Shown here: piece by piece, positions 1 through 10,600 of the stretch
Layout of the letters: the number at the start of each line of letters is the position of its first letter
Position numbering within the stretch: the stretch's first letter is position 1
Assembly (NCBI RefSeq): GCF_013376455.1
Contig: NZ_CP045504.1
Coordinates: 1,529,501-1,593,500 of the forward strand
Direction: 5' to 3'
Length of the DNA: 64,000 nucleotides
Source: Desulfolutivibrio sulfodismutans DSM 3696
GTDB lineage: Bacteria; Desulfobacterota; Desulfovibrionia; Desulfovibrionales; Desulfovibrionaceae
Translations under genes and position numbers: made by a program
The notes under the pieces: model-generated
The model's database searches: none
What the model saw: the letters and a program-made list of their open reading frames with translations, nothing else
Told to the model about the DNA's origin: nothing

Positions 1-52
1 CATGGCCAGGGAGCAGTACGAACGCACGGAAGAGCGGGAGGCGCTCACCTGA
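1..52 (+). CDS. 3' end of an upstream gene (partial)
   Basis: An open frame enters from the left edge and ends at a TGA at 50-52, giving a charged C-terminal tail (MAREQYERTEEREALT). It is read in the same direction as the STAS-like gene that starts 37 bp later, so the two are probably co-transcribed. Too little remains to name the product. Confidence 0.4.
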   Translation, partial: MAREQYERTEEREALT

Positions 53-89
53 CGCCCCCGCCTCCCGGACGGATGACGAGGCAAACGCC

Positions 90-494
90 ATGGACGCCCA
101 ATCGACGGTAAACGCTGCGGAAAAGACAGCCACCCTGCGCCTTTCCGGCCCCTGCGGCACGGAGCACGCCGCCGCCCTGGCGGCGGCCTGGGGTGCGTTT
201 TTGAAGCAGGTGGACGAGGCCCTGGACCAGGAAAAACCGGAAACCGCTCCACCATCCCAGGGCTTTGCCGCGAGCCTGGATCTTTCCGGGGCGACCGGCG
301 TGGGACTGGCCTTTTTCGAGGTCATGACCGCGGCTGCCAAGGCCCTGTCCCGGCGCGGCATCGCCGTATCGCGCCAGGGTGAGCTTCCGGAACCCCTGCG
401 CCAGGCCGCGAAACTTGCGGGCTTCGCCACCGTGCCCGGCATTGGCCCCCTTTTCGCCCCACCGGACGGCCACACGGCCCAGGCGCGTCCCTGA
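90..494 (+). CDS. STAS-domain-like protein
   Basis: 134 aa, preceded by a GAGG ribosome site. The order of predicted elements resembles a STAS (anti-sigma-factor-antagonist) fold: a beta strand with TATLRLSG near residues 13-20, a long helix, the central strand SLDLSGATGVG around residue 62-72, where a STAS phospho-acceptor Ser/Thr would lie, and the helix FFEVMTAAAKALSRRGIAV. Such small STAS proteins often accompany chemotaxis or partner-switching genes. The assignment rests on pattern only; the last ~15 residues look disordered. No membrane segment or signal peptide. Confidence 0.5.
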   Translation: MDAQSTVNAAEKTATLRLSGPCGTEHAAALAAAWGAFLKQVDEALDQEKPETAPPSQGFAASLDLSGATGVGLAFFEVMTAAAKALSRRGIAVSRQGELPEPLRQAAKLAGFATVPGIGPLFAPPDGHTAQARP

Positions 495-730
495 CACGGC
501 AGGAGCACCCATCTCCCAGGTCTCTCCGCCGCGCCGTAAACCTTCTGCGGCGTTACCGGTTGGCGCCGGAAAAGCGCCCCCTCTCGGCCCGCCCAGGTCT
601 TATCGCAACGGCCACGGCCGGGACAGCCTCCCCGGATCGTGTCCTTGAACCTCGCGAATCCAACGTTCAAGAACAACGACTGAAGAGAACATTCATTTCT
701 TAAAAAACGGATCTCCCAAGGGACGCAGCC

Positions 731-3700
731 TTAAAACTCGTACCGAATCCCCACGGCCCCGGCCTGGGTCTGGGCGCCCTGCCCCAGGAACTGGCCGGAA
801 TAGCGGGCGTACAGCGAGGTCGCGGCCGTCACGCCCACGCTCACTCCGGCGTCGAGCAACATGACGTCCCGGGCCGGATCGCCGGTTTTCGAGGAGAATC
901 CCGAGGTCGGCGAACCGTTGAACCGGGCCGAAATGGTCTGGCTGTCGTTTAAAAATTCGTGGCCCCAGCGCAGCGACACGTCCGGGGTGATGGTGGTCGT
1001 CTCCCCCAGGGCGAAGGTTCCCGTGACCTTGGCCCCCAGGCCGCTTTTCAGGCTGTTCCCTGAAAATCCGCTCACCGTGAGCCCCAGATCGGGGTCGGAT
1101 TCCGCAAATCCCGGGGTATTCACGTAGCCGTAGTCCAGGGTGCCCACGGGACCGGCCTTCCAGGCCCCGAAGGTCCATTCATAGCCCGTGGCCAGCGACC
1201 CCCCGAACAGAAACGAGGTATAGGCCCCCGAGGGTTCCCGCGACACGCCCCCGAAGGCAATCCTGCGATCCAGATGGTTCACCGCCGCCCCGGCCTGGAC
1301 CAGCCCATCGAAATAGAACCCGCCGGACGCGACCGAGGCGTAGAGGCCGCCCAGGAAGGCGTCGGAGAAGCCCGACGAGTCGGCCGCATCCTTGAAGCGC
1401 AGGTCGGAATGCACATAGCCCACCTGGAATCCGGCCAGGAAGGCGTCCGTCAGTTGCGCGTCGCCGCCCGCCATCACCCCGTACTGCCAGGACTGGAACC
1501 CCGTGCGGTTATGCCCGTTGTCAAAGGTCTGGTACTGGCCCACGGGCTTGACGAAAAGCCCGAATCCGTCGCCTGCCCCAGCCTGCCCCGCTCCCGTCCC
1601 GCCGATGTCGCGCAGGCCCCCGGAAGAGGCCAGTTGCGGCAGGCGGCTGATGTCCCCGCCGGGAAAGGCCGCAAGCAGCGTCTCCCCACCCCGGCGCTTG
1701 GCGTAGGCCCGGTCGCGGATGGTGTCCGAAAAAAGCCGCATGGCCGAAAACGACGTCTCCACCAGGGCGCTGTAGGGCTCGGGCGACAGTTGCGCCAGCC
1801 CCTCGGAAACCTGGGCTGTGGACATGAAGTCCACGCTGCCCAGAATCTGCTGCAAGGCCGGGGTGGCGGCAAGCGTGGCCCCGGTCAGGCCCAGCCCGGC
1901 GGCCGCGGCGTTTCCGCTGGCGGCGGCGATGGTGTAGGGCAGACGGTTCACCGTGGCCGTGACGTCGGTGGCGGTGGTGCTCAGGGAAAAAACAAGGAAC
2001 GGGCTGCCGCTGGCGGCGACATTCTGAAAGCCGCCCGCCAGGCCGCCCGCCGAGGAGATCAGGGTATAGCTTTGCCCCTGCCGGTAAAATCCCTGGGCCA
2101 CGTCCAGGCTCAGGGCTCCGCCCAGGGTGGTCAGGCCCGAGACCAGCATCAGGTCCGAGGCGAAGGGATTGATCTCCATGGCCAGGACGCCGCCCCCGGC
2201 CAGGGTCAGGTTCCCGTTGACGGTCATGGTCCCGATGGAGGTTCCCGGGGCGATCACGCCGTTATTGACCACGTTGCCGTTGATGGTCCCGGTCCCCAGA
2301 AGCGTGCCGTCACCGGCCACGGCCACCAGGGGCGCGGTCAGGGTTCCGGCCACCAGGGACGTCCGATGCAGGGTGACGTCCTGCCAGGTCTGGAAGGCCG
2401 CCCCGGAAAAGATGTGGTATTGCGAGGAGTCCAGGGTTCCGGTCACCCGCAAAAGCCCTTCCATGACGGCGGTCCCGCCGGAATAGGAATTGTCTCCGGC
2501 CAGGGTCAGCACGGCGTCGCCGTCTTTTATCAGGCTGCCCGTGCCGGTAATGTCGCCGCCGTAGGTCTTGTCCGCGCCCAGGTCGATAACGAGCGAGCCG
2601 TCGTTTTGCGTGTCGCCCGTGATGGTCACGTTTTCGTTGATGCGAAGCGTGGCCAGGACGCCGACGGCCAGATCGCCGAAGATCGAAGCATTGCCCGCCG
2701 AAAGGGAGAGGTTCCAGTTGGCGGCCGAAAGACCGTCCCCGGCCACCAGATGGTCCACGCCCAGAAACAGGTTGTCCACCGCACCCGTGCCCACGAGCCC
2801 CAGGGTGTTGTTCCCACCGATCCCCAGGTCCACCGCGCCAAAAAGCGTGGCCCCGGTCCCCAGGCTCACGCGGTTGTCGGCTGTGCCTACGATCCATCCC
2901 CCGGCCCCGTCCGAGACCCCGGCCCGAATGGCGTAGCCCTGGCCGCCGCCCGAGGCGTCCACGCCCGCCAGGACGCCGGTCACGTACAGGTCCATGGGAC
3001 CGGCCGCCGCCACGGCCACGGCGAGGCCCTCGGCCTCGGCCGACACCTCGCCGGAGAGGATCGCACTGCCGCCGCCTGCGCCGTGGATGCCGCCCTGGGC
3101 CTGGATGCCCACGGCCGTGTTTCCCCCGGAGAAAACGTCGACAGTCCCGCTTAGGCCGCCAAGGACCACATCGCCCCCGGAGGCGATGCCGAAGGCGCTG
3201 CCGACGTCGGACACGACCTGGATGTACCCGTCGCTGGACATGCCGCCGATGACCACGTGGTATCCGGCATCCGTGCGCAACCCCACGGCCTCGCCGGACT
3301 CAGCGATGGCCATCACTATTCCCTGCAGGGCGTCCACGGTGATGTCCCCGTTCATGGCGTCGATGGCGATGGATCCGGAGTCGGCAGAAGCCCCGACGAC
3401 AGCGTCTTCGGCGAGCGTCCCGATGGTCACCGCGCCGTTGCCGAGGATGCCCACGGCGTCGTCGCCCTGTGCGACGCCGACCACCGCACCCTCCAGCCGA
3501 CCGATGGATACGTCGCCCACGGCGGAGAGGGCATAGGCCCTGTCTCCGGGGGTCAAGGCGTAGATAATGCCTTCGCCCAGGGTTGTGATGGTCAGATTCC
3601 CCTGGGACACGATGCCGTAGGCATCTCCGGTTCCTGCCTGGGCAACGATGAGCGTATCCGTCATGGTTCCGATGGCGATGTCGCCTGCGGCGGACAGGCC

Positions 3701-4480
3701 GCAGGCGTCGCTGCCCAAGGTCGTGGCCATGATCTGTCCATAGGACATGGTCCCCAGGGTCAGATCGCCGCCAGCGGAGACTCCGGAGGCGTTGCTGCCG
3801 CCCGCAACGGCCATGACCGCCCCCTGGCGCCACGACCCGATGCTCACCGAACCGCCGGAAGAAAGTCCGAAGGCCCCGTCGCCTGCGGCCTGGGCAGAAA
3901 CGACGCCATCCATGGAACCGATGGACAACCCTGTGTCGCCCCTGATGCCGAAGGCCCCGTCGCCTCCGGCCTCGGCCGTGGCGTTGCCGGCGTAGCCGAA
4001 GGCGTCGATGGCCAGAGAACCCGCCGACGCGATGGCCGTAGCGTTGTCGCCCGTGCTCTGGGCTGAAAAGGAGATCACGTTGGCCCCGTCCACCGTCCCC
4101 AGGGACGCGGCGGTCAGGGTGGTGACGTTCGTCGCCCCGGACAGGGTCACGGCCACGTCGCCGCCCGAGGCGTTCACGAAGGAGGCCGTCTGGTTCAGGG
4201 TCAGCCCGCCGGACAGGCTGATAGTCCCGGCCGAACCGGCCATGAAATTGACCAGCCCGGGTTGGCCCGAGACGTTTATGTCCGCCACGGCCTGGGCAAG
4301 CGAACCGACGCCCGTGGGATTGGTTGTAGTGACCGGATAGGCGGTCTGGGCCAAGGCCGTACCGGGCGCAAGGCACCAAAAGGCTGCCGCCAGGGCTGCA
4401 AGACATCGGCGAAAGAGGGGGCGAAGGCGGAGGCAGGACAGGCACGGCAACGGGACCAGGGAAGACCGGTCATGCAGCAT
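731..4480 (-). CDS. Autotransporter with repeat-rich beta-helical passenger (1249 aa)
   Basis: Type V secretion protein expected at the outer membrane. The start at 4480 is chosen because it has an AGGAG site 7 nt upstream and opens directly on a signal peptide (MLHDRSSLVPL, then a hydrophobic stretch ending GTALA). An ATG 22 codons earlier has no ribosome site. Residues ~50-550 are glycine/alanine-rich passenger with a degenerate repeat of the form GDVSIG/GNLTIT-AYGI. A single beta-strand repeat (KDGDAVLTLAGDNSYSGG) and a GTINGNVVNNGVIAPG segment follow. The C-terminal ~280 residues form the beta-barrel (GLFVKPVGQY, NRTGFQSWQYGV, SLRWGHEFL) and end in YEF, the terminal aromatic residue expected of an outer-membrane barrel. 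It lies 203 bp downstream of a much larger paralogue on the same strand, and their barrels are nearly parallel in sequence. The function of the passenger is unknown. Confidence 0.85.
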   Translation of the reverse strand: MLHDRSSLVPLPCLSCLRLRPLFRRCLAALAAAFWCLAPGTALAQTAYPVTTTNPTGVGSLAQAVADINVSGQPGLVNFMAGSAGTISLSGGLTLNQTASFVNASGGDVAVTLSGATNVTTLTAASLGTVDGANVISFSAQSTGDNATAIASAGSLAIDAFGYAGNATAEAGGDGAFGIRGDTGLSIGSMDGVVSAQAAGDGAFGLSSGGSVSIGSWRQGAVMAVAGGSNASGVSAGGDLTLGTMSYGQIMATTLGSDACGLSAAGDIAIGTMTDTLIVAQAGTGDAYGIVSQGNLTITTLGEGIIYALTPGDRAYALSAVGDVSIGRLEGAVVGVAQGDDAVGILGNGAVTIGTLAEDAVVGASADSGSIAIDAMNGDITVDALQGIVMAIAESGEAVGLRTDAGYHVVIGGMSSDGYIQVVSDVGSAFGIASGGDVVLGGLSGTVDVFSGGNTAVGIQAQGGIHGAGGGSAILSGEVSAEAEGLAVAVAAAGPMDLYVTGVLAGVDASGGGQGYAIRAGVSDGAGGWIVGTADNRVSLGTGATLFGAVDLGIGGNNTLGLVGTGAVDNLFLGVDHLVAGDGLSAANWNLSLSAGNASIFGDLAVGVLATLRINENVTITGDTQNDGSLVIDLGADKTYGGDITGTGSLIKDGDAVLTLAGDNSYSGGTAVMEGLLRVTGTLDSSQYHIFSGAAFQTWQDVTLHRTSLVAGTLTAPLVAVAGDGTLLGTGTINGNVVNNGVIAPGTSIGTMTVNGNLTLAGGGVLAMEINPFASDLMLVSGLTTLGGALSLDVAQGFYRQGQSYTLISSAGGLAGGFQNVAASGSPFLVFSLSTTATDVTATVNRLPYTIAAASGNAAAAGLGLTGATLAATPALQQILGSVDFMSTAQVSEGLAQLSPEPYSALVETSFSAMRLFSDTIRDRAYAKRRGGETLLAAFPGGDISRLPQLASSGGLRDIGGTGAGQAGAGDGFGLFVKPVGQYQTFDNGHNRTGFQSWQYGVMAGGDAQLTDAFLAGFQVGYVHSDLRFKDAADSSGFSDAFLGGLYASVASGGFYFDGLVQAGAAVNHLDRRIAFGGVSREPSGAYTSFLFGGSLATGYEWTFGAWKAGPVGTLDYGYVNTPGFAESDPDLGLTVSGFSGNSLKSGLGAKVTGTFALGETTTITPDVSLRWGHEFLNDSQTISARFNGSPTSGFSSKTGDPARDVMLLDAGVSVGVTAATSLYARYSGQFLGQGAQTQAGAVGIRYEF

Positions 4481-4683
4481 GGTGAAACTCCTGAATTTGG
4501 CGGTGCGAAGGCCATACCCGAAAGTTTGGGAAATGAATAGCCGCAATATCGATTTCCCTACGCCAGGAAGGAGCGCCGACCGGATGTCCCATCATGCATC
4601 CCGCCGCGGCGCAGGCCACACCGGCTCTTCCTCCACGCGCCCGGCGCCGCAGCACGACCGGATAATCCCGTCCCACTCACGAA

Positions 4684-7600
4684 TCAAAACTCGTAGCGCA
4701 CCCCCACGGCCCCGGCCTGGGTCTGGGAGCCCCGCCCAAAAATCTGGCCGGAATAGCGTAGATAGAGTTTTGCGGAATCCGACACGCCGACGCTCACCCC
4801 GGCGTCCATCAGCAGGTTGTTCCGGGTGGGCTCGCCGGTCTTGGCCGAAAAGGACGACGTAGGCGAGCCGTTGTACCGGGCCTTGATGTTCTGGCTGTTG
4901 TCCAGAAACTCATGCCCCCAGCGCAGGGACACGTCCGGGCTGACGGTCGTTTTCTCCCCCACCGTGAACGTCCCCGAGACCTTGGCCCCCAGGCCCGACT
5001 TCAGGGAATTGCCGGAAAAGGCGCGCACGGTCAGCCCAAGCTCGGCGTCGCCGGTCTCGGAAAAGCCCGGCACGGACACGTATCCGTAATCCAGCGTGGC
5101 CACCGGCCCGGCCTTGAACTTCCCAAACGTCCAGTCGTAGCCCGTGGTCAGCGAGCCGCCCAAAAGAAACGACACGTACGTCCCTTGCGGCTGCGTGGAG
5201 ATGGAGCCGAACTCGATCTTGCGCACCAGCCGGTTCCAGGCCGCCCCGGCCTGCACCAGGCCGTCGGCGTAGAAGCCGCCCGAGGAATATGCGCCGTAGA
5301 GGCCGCCCAGAAAGGTGTCCGAACGGCCGCTGGACTTGGCCGTGTCCGAGAACGACAGGTCGGAATGCACGTAGCCCGCCTGGAACCCGGCCAGCAGGTT
5401 GTCATTTACGGCCAGATCGCCCCCGGCCACCACGCCGTACTGCCAGGCGTCGAAGCCCGTGCGGTTATGCCCCTTGCCAAAGCCCACGTACTGGCCCACG
5501 GGCTTGACGAAAAGCCCCAGGCCCGCGGCCTGGCCGGATTTGGCCGTGATGCCGCTTGACGCATCGCTGGCGATTGACCGCGAGGCCAGTTCCGTCATGC
5601 GCGACATCTCGCCGCCAGGCACCATGGCCAGAACCGACCCGCCGCCGCTTCGCGTCGCATAGGCCCGTTCCCGGATGGTGTCGGAAAAAAGCCGCATGGC
5701 CGAAAACGAGGTCTCCACCAGCGCGCTGTAAGGCTCGGGAGACATCTGCTGCAACCCGGCGGCGACCTCGCCCAGGCTCATGAAGTCGATTTCGGCCAGG
5801 ATCGTCTGCATGGCCGGGGTGGCGGCAAGCGTGGCCCCGGTCAGGCCCAGGCTGGCCCCGTAGGAATTGCGGGTGGTGGCCGCGATGGAATACGGCAGGC
5901 GGACCACGCTCGCCGAACCGCTGAGCGTGCCCACCGTGGCGGTGTCCGTGTTTTCCACGGAAAAAACCAGGAAGGAACTCTGATTGTCGATGGTAATGGT
6001 TTCGTAGTCGCCGGTGAGCCCGCCGTCGGAAGAAAGCAGGGTGAACTGCTGCCCCGTGGTGTAGTAACCTTCGGCGATGGCCACATGCAGGGAGCCGCCG
6101 TCGATGGTGGTGGCCCCGGTGACGTGCAACAGGTCCCTGGCCGTGGGGGTGATCTCCAGGGAGAGCAGACTTCCCGAGCCCAGGAGCAGGTCGCCGTCGA
6201 TGGTCAGGGTTCCCGCCGAAAGCCCGGGGGCGATGGTTCCGTGGCTCTCCACGTCGCCCATGATGGTCCCGGTTCCCATGAGCGTGCCGAACGAGCCCAA
6301 CGCCAGAAGCGGCGCGGTCCAGGTGCCGTTGACGACGGCATCGCCATTGATGGTCGTGTCGCTTGCGAAGGTGATCCCGGCCCCGGCGTCGATCTGGTAA
6401 TCCAGAGAGGCCAGGGAACCGGTCACGTCCAGGTCGCCTTCCATGACCCAGGTGAAGCCGGTGTATGTATTGTCGCCGGACAAGGTCAGGGTGGCGTCGC
6501 CGGACTTCAAAAACGTCCCGGCCCCTTCGATCACCCCGGCATAGGTGGCGTCCAGGGCGGGACTCATGTCCAGAAGCGTCCCGGCGGCCATGTCGATGCT
6601 CTGGGAGGCCAGGGAACCCGTGATCCGCAAAATCCCAGACGTAAGCGTGGTGTCGCCGGTGTACGTATTCGCGCCGGAGAGCGTCAGGATGCCCGCGCCG
6701 GATTTTTGGAAATCCCCGGCCCCGGAGATGATCCCGGCATAGGTCGTGTCCACGCTGGGGCTCATGTCGAACAGCGCCCCGTCCGCCACCTCCACGGACT
6801 GGGAGGCCAGGGAGCCCGTGACCAGAAGCGTCCCGGCGGTGACCGAGGTGTTGCCGGTATAGGTATGATTTCCGGTCAGGGCCAAAAGGCCCGCGCCGGA
6901 TTTGACGAAGTCCCCGGCCCCCTCGATCACCCCGGCATACAGGGTATCCACGACGGGGTTCATGTCCAGAAGCGCCCCGGCGGCAATGTCGATGCCCTGG
7001 GAGGCCAGGGAGCCCGTGACCAGAAGCGTCCCGGCCGTTATCGTCGTGTCGCCGGTGTAGGTGTGGTTCCCGGTCAGGGTCAAAAGGCCCGCGCCGGATT
7101 TGACGAAATTTCCCGCCCCGGAGATGACCCCGGCATAGGTGGCGTCCACGCTGGGGCTCATGCCCAGGAGCGCCCCGGCGGCCACGTCGATGCCCTGGGA
7201 GGCCAGGGAACCCGTGACCAGAAGCGTCCCGGCGGTGATAAACGTCGCACCGGTATAGGTGTTGTCGCCGGACAAGGTCAGGGTGGCGTCGCCAGACTTC
7301 AAAAACATCCCGGCCCCGGAAATCACCCCGGCGTAGGTCGTGTTCGCGGCCGGACTCATGTCGAAGAGCGCCCCGGCCGCCACATCCACGGACGCGGAGG
7401 CCAGCGACCCGGTCACGCGCAGGATTCCGGCAGTGATGCTAGTGTCGCCGGTATAGGTGTTGTTCCCGGAGAGCGTCAGGGTGGCCGCGCCGGATTTCTG
7501 GAAATCCCCGGCCCCGGAGATCACCCCGGCGAAGCCCGTATTCGCTGATGGCGACCAGTCCAGGAGGCCGCCCGAGGCGATGGACGCCCCCGAGGCGACC

Positions 7601-10600
7601 AGGCCGCCTTGCAGGATCAAGGTTCCCTGGCTGACGGTCAGGGTTCCCGTGCCCAGGTCCACGTCGCCGCCGATGGTCCAGGATCCGGAATCGTCCTTGA
7701 TGAGGTTCTGGAAGTTGCGCACCGCGCCATCCAGGCTGACGCTGCCGACCAGGGTCAGGGTATTGTCGCCGCCGCCGCCGTCAACGATGCCGCGCACCAT
7801 GGCCCCGGGGCCAAACGTGGCCGAGTCGTCCCCAGCCCCGAACAGGATGGCCACGTCGGTGGAACTGGCGGCCAGGATGCTGCCGGTGCTGACCAGGGTG
7901 CAATCGGCGTCGGTGAAGGTCAGGGCGCTGGTCAGGTTGATGGTCCCGGCGTTGGTCAGGCTGCTCAGATTGGTCAGGCTGCCCGAGAAATTCATCGTGG
8001 CCCCGGAGGCCACGTTGATGGAGCTGGTGGCCAGGGAGCCGGTCACGCCCAGGGTTCCGGCAGAAACCGTGGTCGCGCCGGTGTAAGTGTTGTTCCCGGA
8101 AAGCGTCAGGGTGGCCGCACCGGACTTCTGGAAATTTCCTGCCCCGGAGATCACCCCGGCGTAGGTCGCGTTCGTGGCCGGGCTCATGTCGAACAGCGCC
8201 CCGGAGGACACGGCCACGCTTTGCGAGGCCAGCGACCCGGTCACCCGCAGGGTTCCGGCCGTTATCGTCGTGTCGCCGGTGTAGGTGTTGTTCCCGGACA
8301 ACGTCAGGGCGGCTGCACCGGATTTCTGGAAATTCCCCGCCCCTTCGATCACCCCGGCGTAGGTCGCGTTCGTGGCCGGGCTCATGTCGAACAGCGCCCC
8401 GGAGGACACGGCCACGCTTTGCGAGGCCAGCGACCCGGTCACGCGCAGGGTTCCGGCCGTTATCGTCGTGTCGCCGGTATAGGTGTTGTTCCCGGAGAGC
8501 GTCAGGGTGGCCGCACCGGACTTCTGGAAATCCCCGGCCCCTTCGATCACCCCGGCATAGGTCGTGTTCGCTGTGGGACTCATGTCGAACAGCGCCCCGG
8601 CGGCCACGGCCACGCTTTGCGAGGCCAGCAACCCGGTCACGCGCAGGGTTCCGGCCGTTATCGTCGTGTCGCCGGTGTACGTGTTGTTCCCGGAGAGCGT
8701 CAGAGTGGCCGTGCCGGATTTGCGGAAATCCCCGGCCCCGGAAATCACCCCGGCATAGGTCGTGTTCGCTGTGGGGCTCATGTCGAAGAGCGCCCCGGCG
8801 GCCACGTCCACGCTTTGCGAGGCCAGCGACCCGGTCACACGCAAGGTTCCGGCCGTTATGGCGGTATCGCCGGTGTACGTGTTGCTCCCGGACAGGGTCA
8901 GGGTGGCCGCGCCGGATTTGCGGAAATCCCCGGCCCCGGAAATCACCCCGGCGTAGGTCGTGTCCGTCAAAGGGCTCATGTCGAACAGCGCCCCGGAAGA
9001 CACGGCCACGCTTTGTGAGGCCAGCGACCCGGTCACGCGCAAGGTTCCGTCCGTTATCGTCGTGTCGCCGGTGTAGGTGTTGTTCCCGGAGAGCGTCAGG
9101 GTGGCCGCGCCGGATTTGCGGAAATCCCCGGCCCCGGAAATCACCCCGGCAAAGCCCGTATTCGCTGATGGCGACCAGTCCAGGAGGCCGCCCGAGGCGA
9201 TGGACGCCCCCGAGGCGACCAGGCCGCCTTGCAGGATCAAGGTTCCCTGGCTGACGGTCAGGGTTCCCGTGCCCAGGTCCACGTCGCCGCCGATGGTCCA
9301 GGATCCGGAATCGTCCTTGATGAGGTTCTGGAAGTTGCGCACCGCGCCATCCAGGCTGACGCTGCCGACCAGGGTCAGGGTATTGTCGCCGCCGCCGCCG
9401 TCAACGATGCCGCGCACCATGGCCCCGGGGCCAAACGTGGCCGAGTCGTCCCCAGCCCCGAACAGGATGGCCACGTCGGTGGAACTGGCGGCCAGGATGC
9501 TGCCGGTGCTGACCAGGGTGCAATCGGCGTCGGTGAAGGTCAGGGCGCTGGTCAGGTTGATGGTCCCGGCGTTGGTCAGGCTGCTCAGATTGGTCAGGCT
9601 GCCCGAGAAATTCATCGTGGCCCCGGAGGCCACGTTGATGGAGCTGGTGGCCAGGGAGCCGGTCACGCCCAGGGTTCCGGCAGAAACCGTGGTCGCGCCG
9701 GTGTAGGTGTTGTTCCCGGAAAGCGTCAGGGTGGCCGCACCGGACTTCTGGAAATTCCCCGCCCCGGAGATCACCCCGGAGTAGGTCCGGTCAGTGCCGA
9801 TATCATAAAGAAACGTCCCGTCGTTGGTGATGTTTCCGGCGATGGTCACGTTTTCGTTGATGCGAAGCGTGGCGTTTGCGTTGATGTCCAGGTCGTCGAC
9901 GGTGGAGGCGTTGCCCGAGGAAAGGGACAGGTTCCAGGACGTGACCGTGCTGCCGTCGCCCGCCGTCAGATGGTCCACGCCGAGAAACAGGTTGTCCGCC
10001 GCGCCGGTTCCGATAAGCCCCAGCGTGTTGTCGCCGGTTCCCAGGTCCACCTTGCCCACAAGGGTGGCCCCGGTTCCCAGCGTCACGGTGTTGTCGGCGC
10101 TTCCCTCTATCCAGCCGCCGAAGCCGTCCGTCCCCCCGGCCCGGATGGCGTAGCCCTGGCCGCCGCCGGAGGTGTCCACGCCGGAGAGCGTGCCGGTCAC
10201 GTACAGGTTCATGGCCTCGCCCGAGGCCACGCCCACGGCCAGCCCGGCCGCCTGGGCCGAGACCGTGCCGGAGACGGCCAGAGCCGTATTCGCGTCGCCG
10301 CCGTTGAGTTCCTGGAAGGCCATGATGCCCACGGCGGTGTTTCCGTCGGCCACGGCGTTGATGGTCCCGGCCATGCCGCCCGAAATCGACACGTCGCAGG
10401 CGGCCAGGATGCCGTAGGCCTCGTCGCCCGCGGAATGGGCCGATATCAGCCCCGTCGAGGTCACGGAACCGATGTTCACGGTTCCGGCGGTGAGTCCGGC
10501 GGCCATGGTCCCGGCCGAGGCCATCACGGTTCCGGCCAGATCATTGGTGATGGTCAGCGTGTCCCCGGCCTGGATGCCGAAGGCCGTCATCCCGCCTGCC

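Larger units (their letters stand above)
6440..9790 (-). repeat. Autotransporter beta-strand repeat block (13 units, ~198 bp)
   Basis: Thirteen coding units of about 66 aa inside the giant autotransporter, each with the signature KSGxATLTLSGNNTYTG followed by GTLRVTGSLASQS and a GALFDMSP strand. The middle copies are close to identical at DNA level; those nearest the C-terminus (KSGAGLLTLTGNHTYTG) have drifted. Boundaries are approximate. Confidence 0.8.

Noticed and set aside
1274-3154. 626-codon open frame on the plus strand opposite the first autotransporter
   Set aside because: It mirrors the GC-rich repetitive coding strand, has low-complexity G/R/H/Q composition and no ribosome site; a shadow frame.
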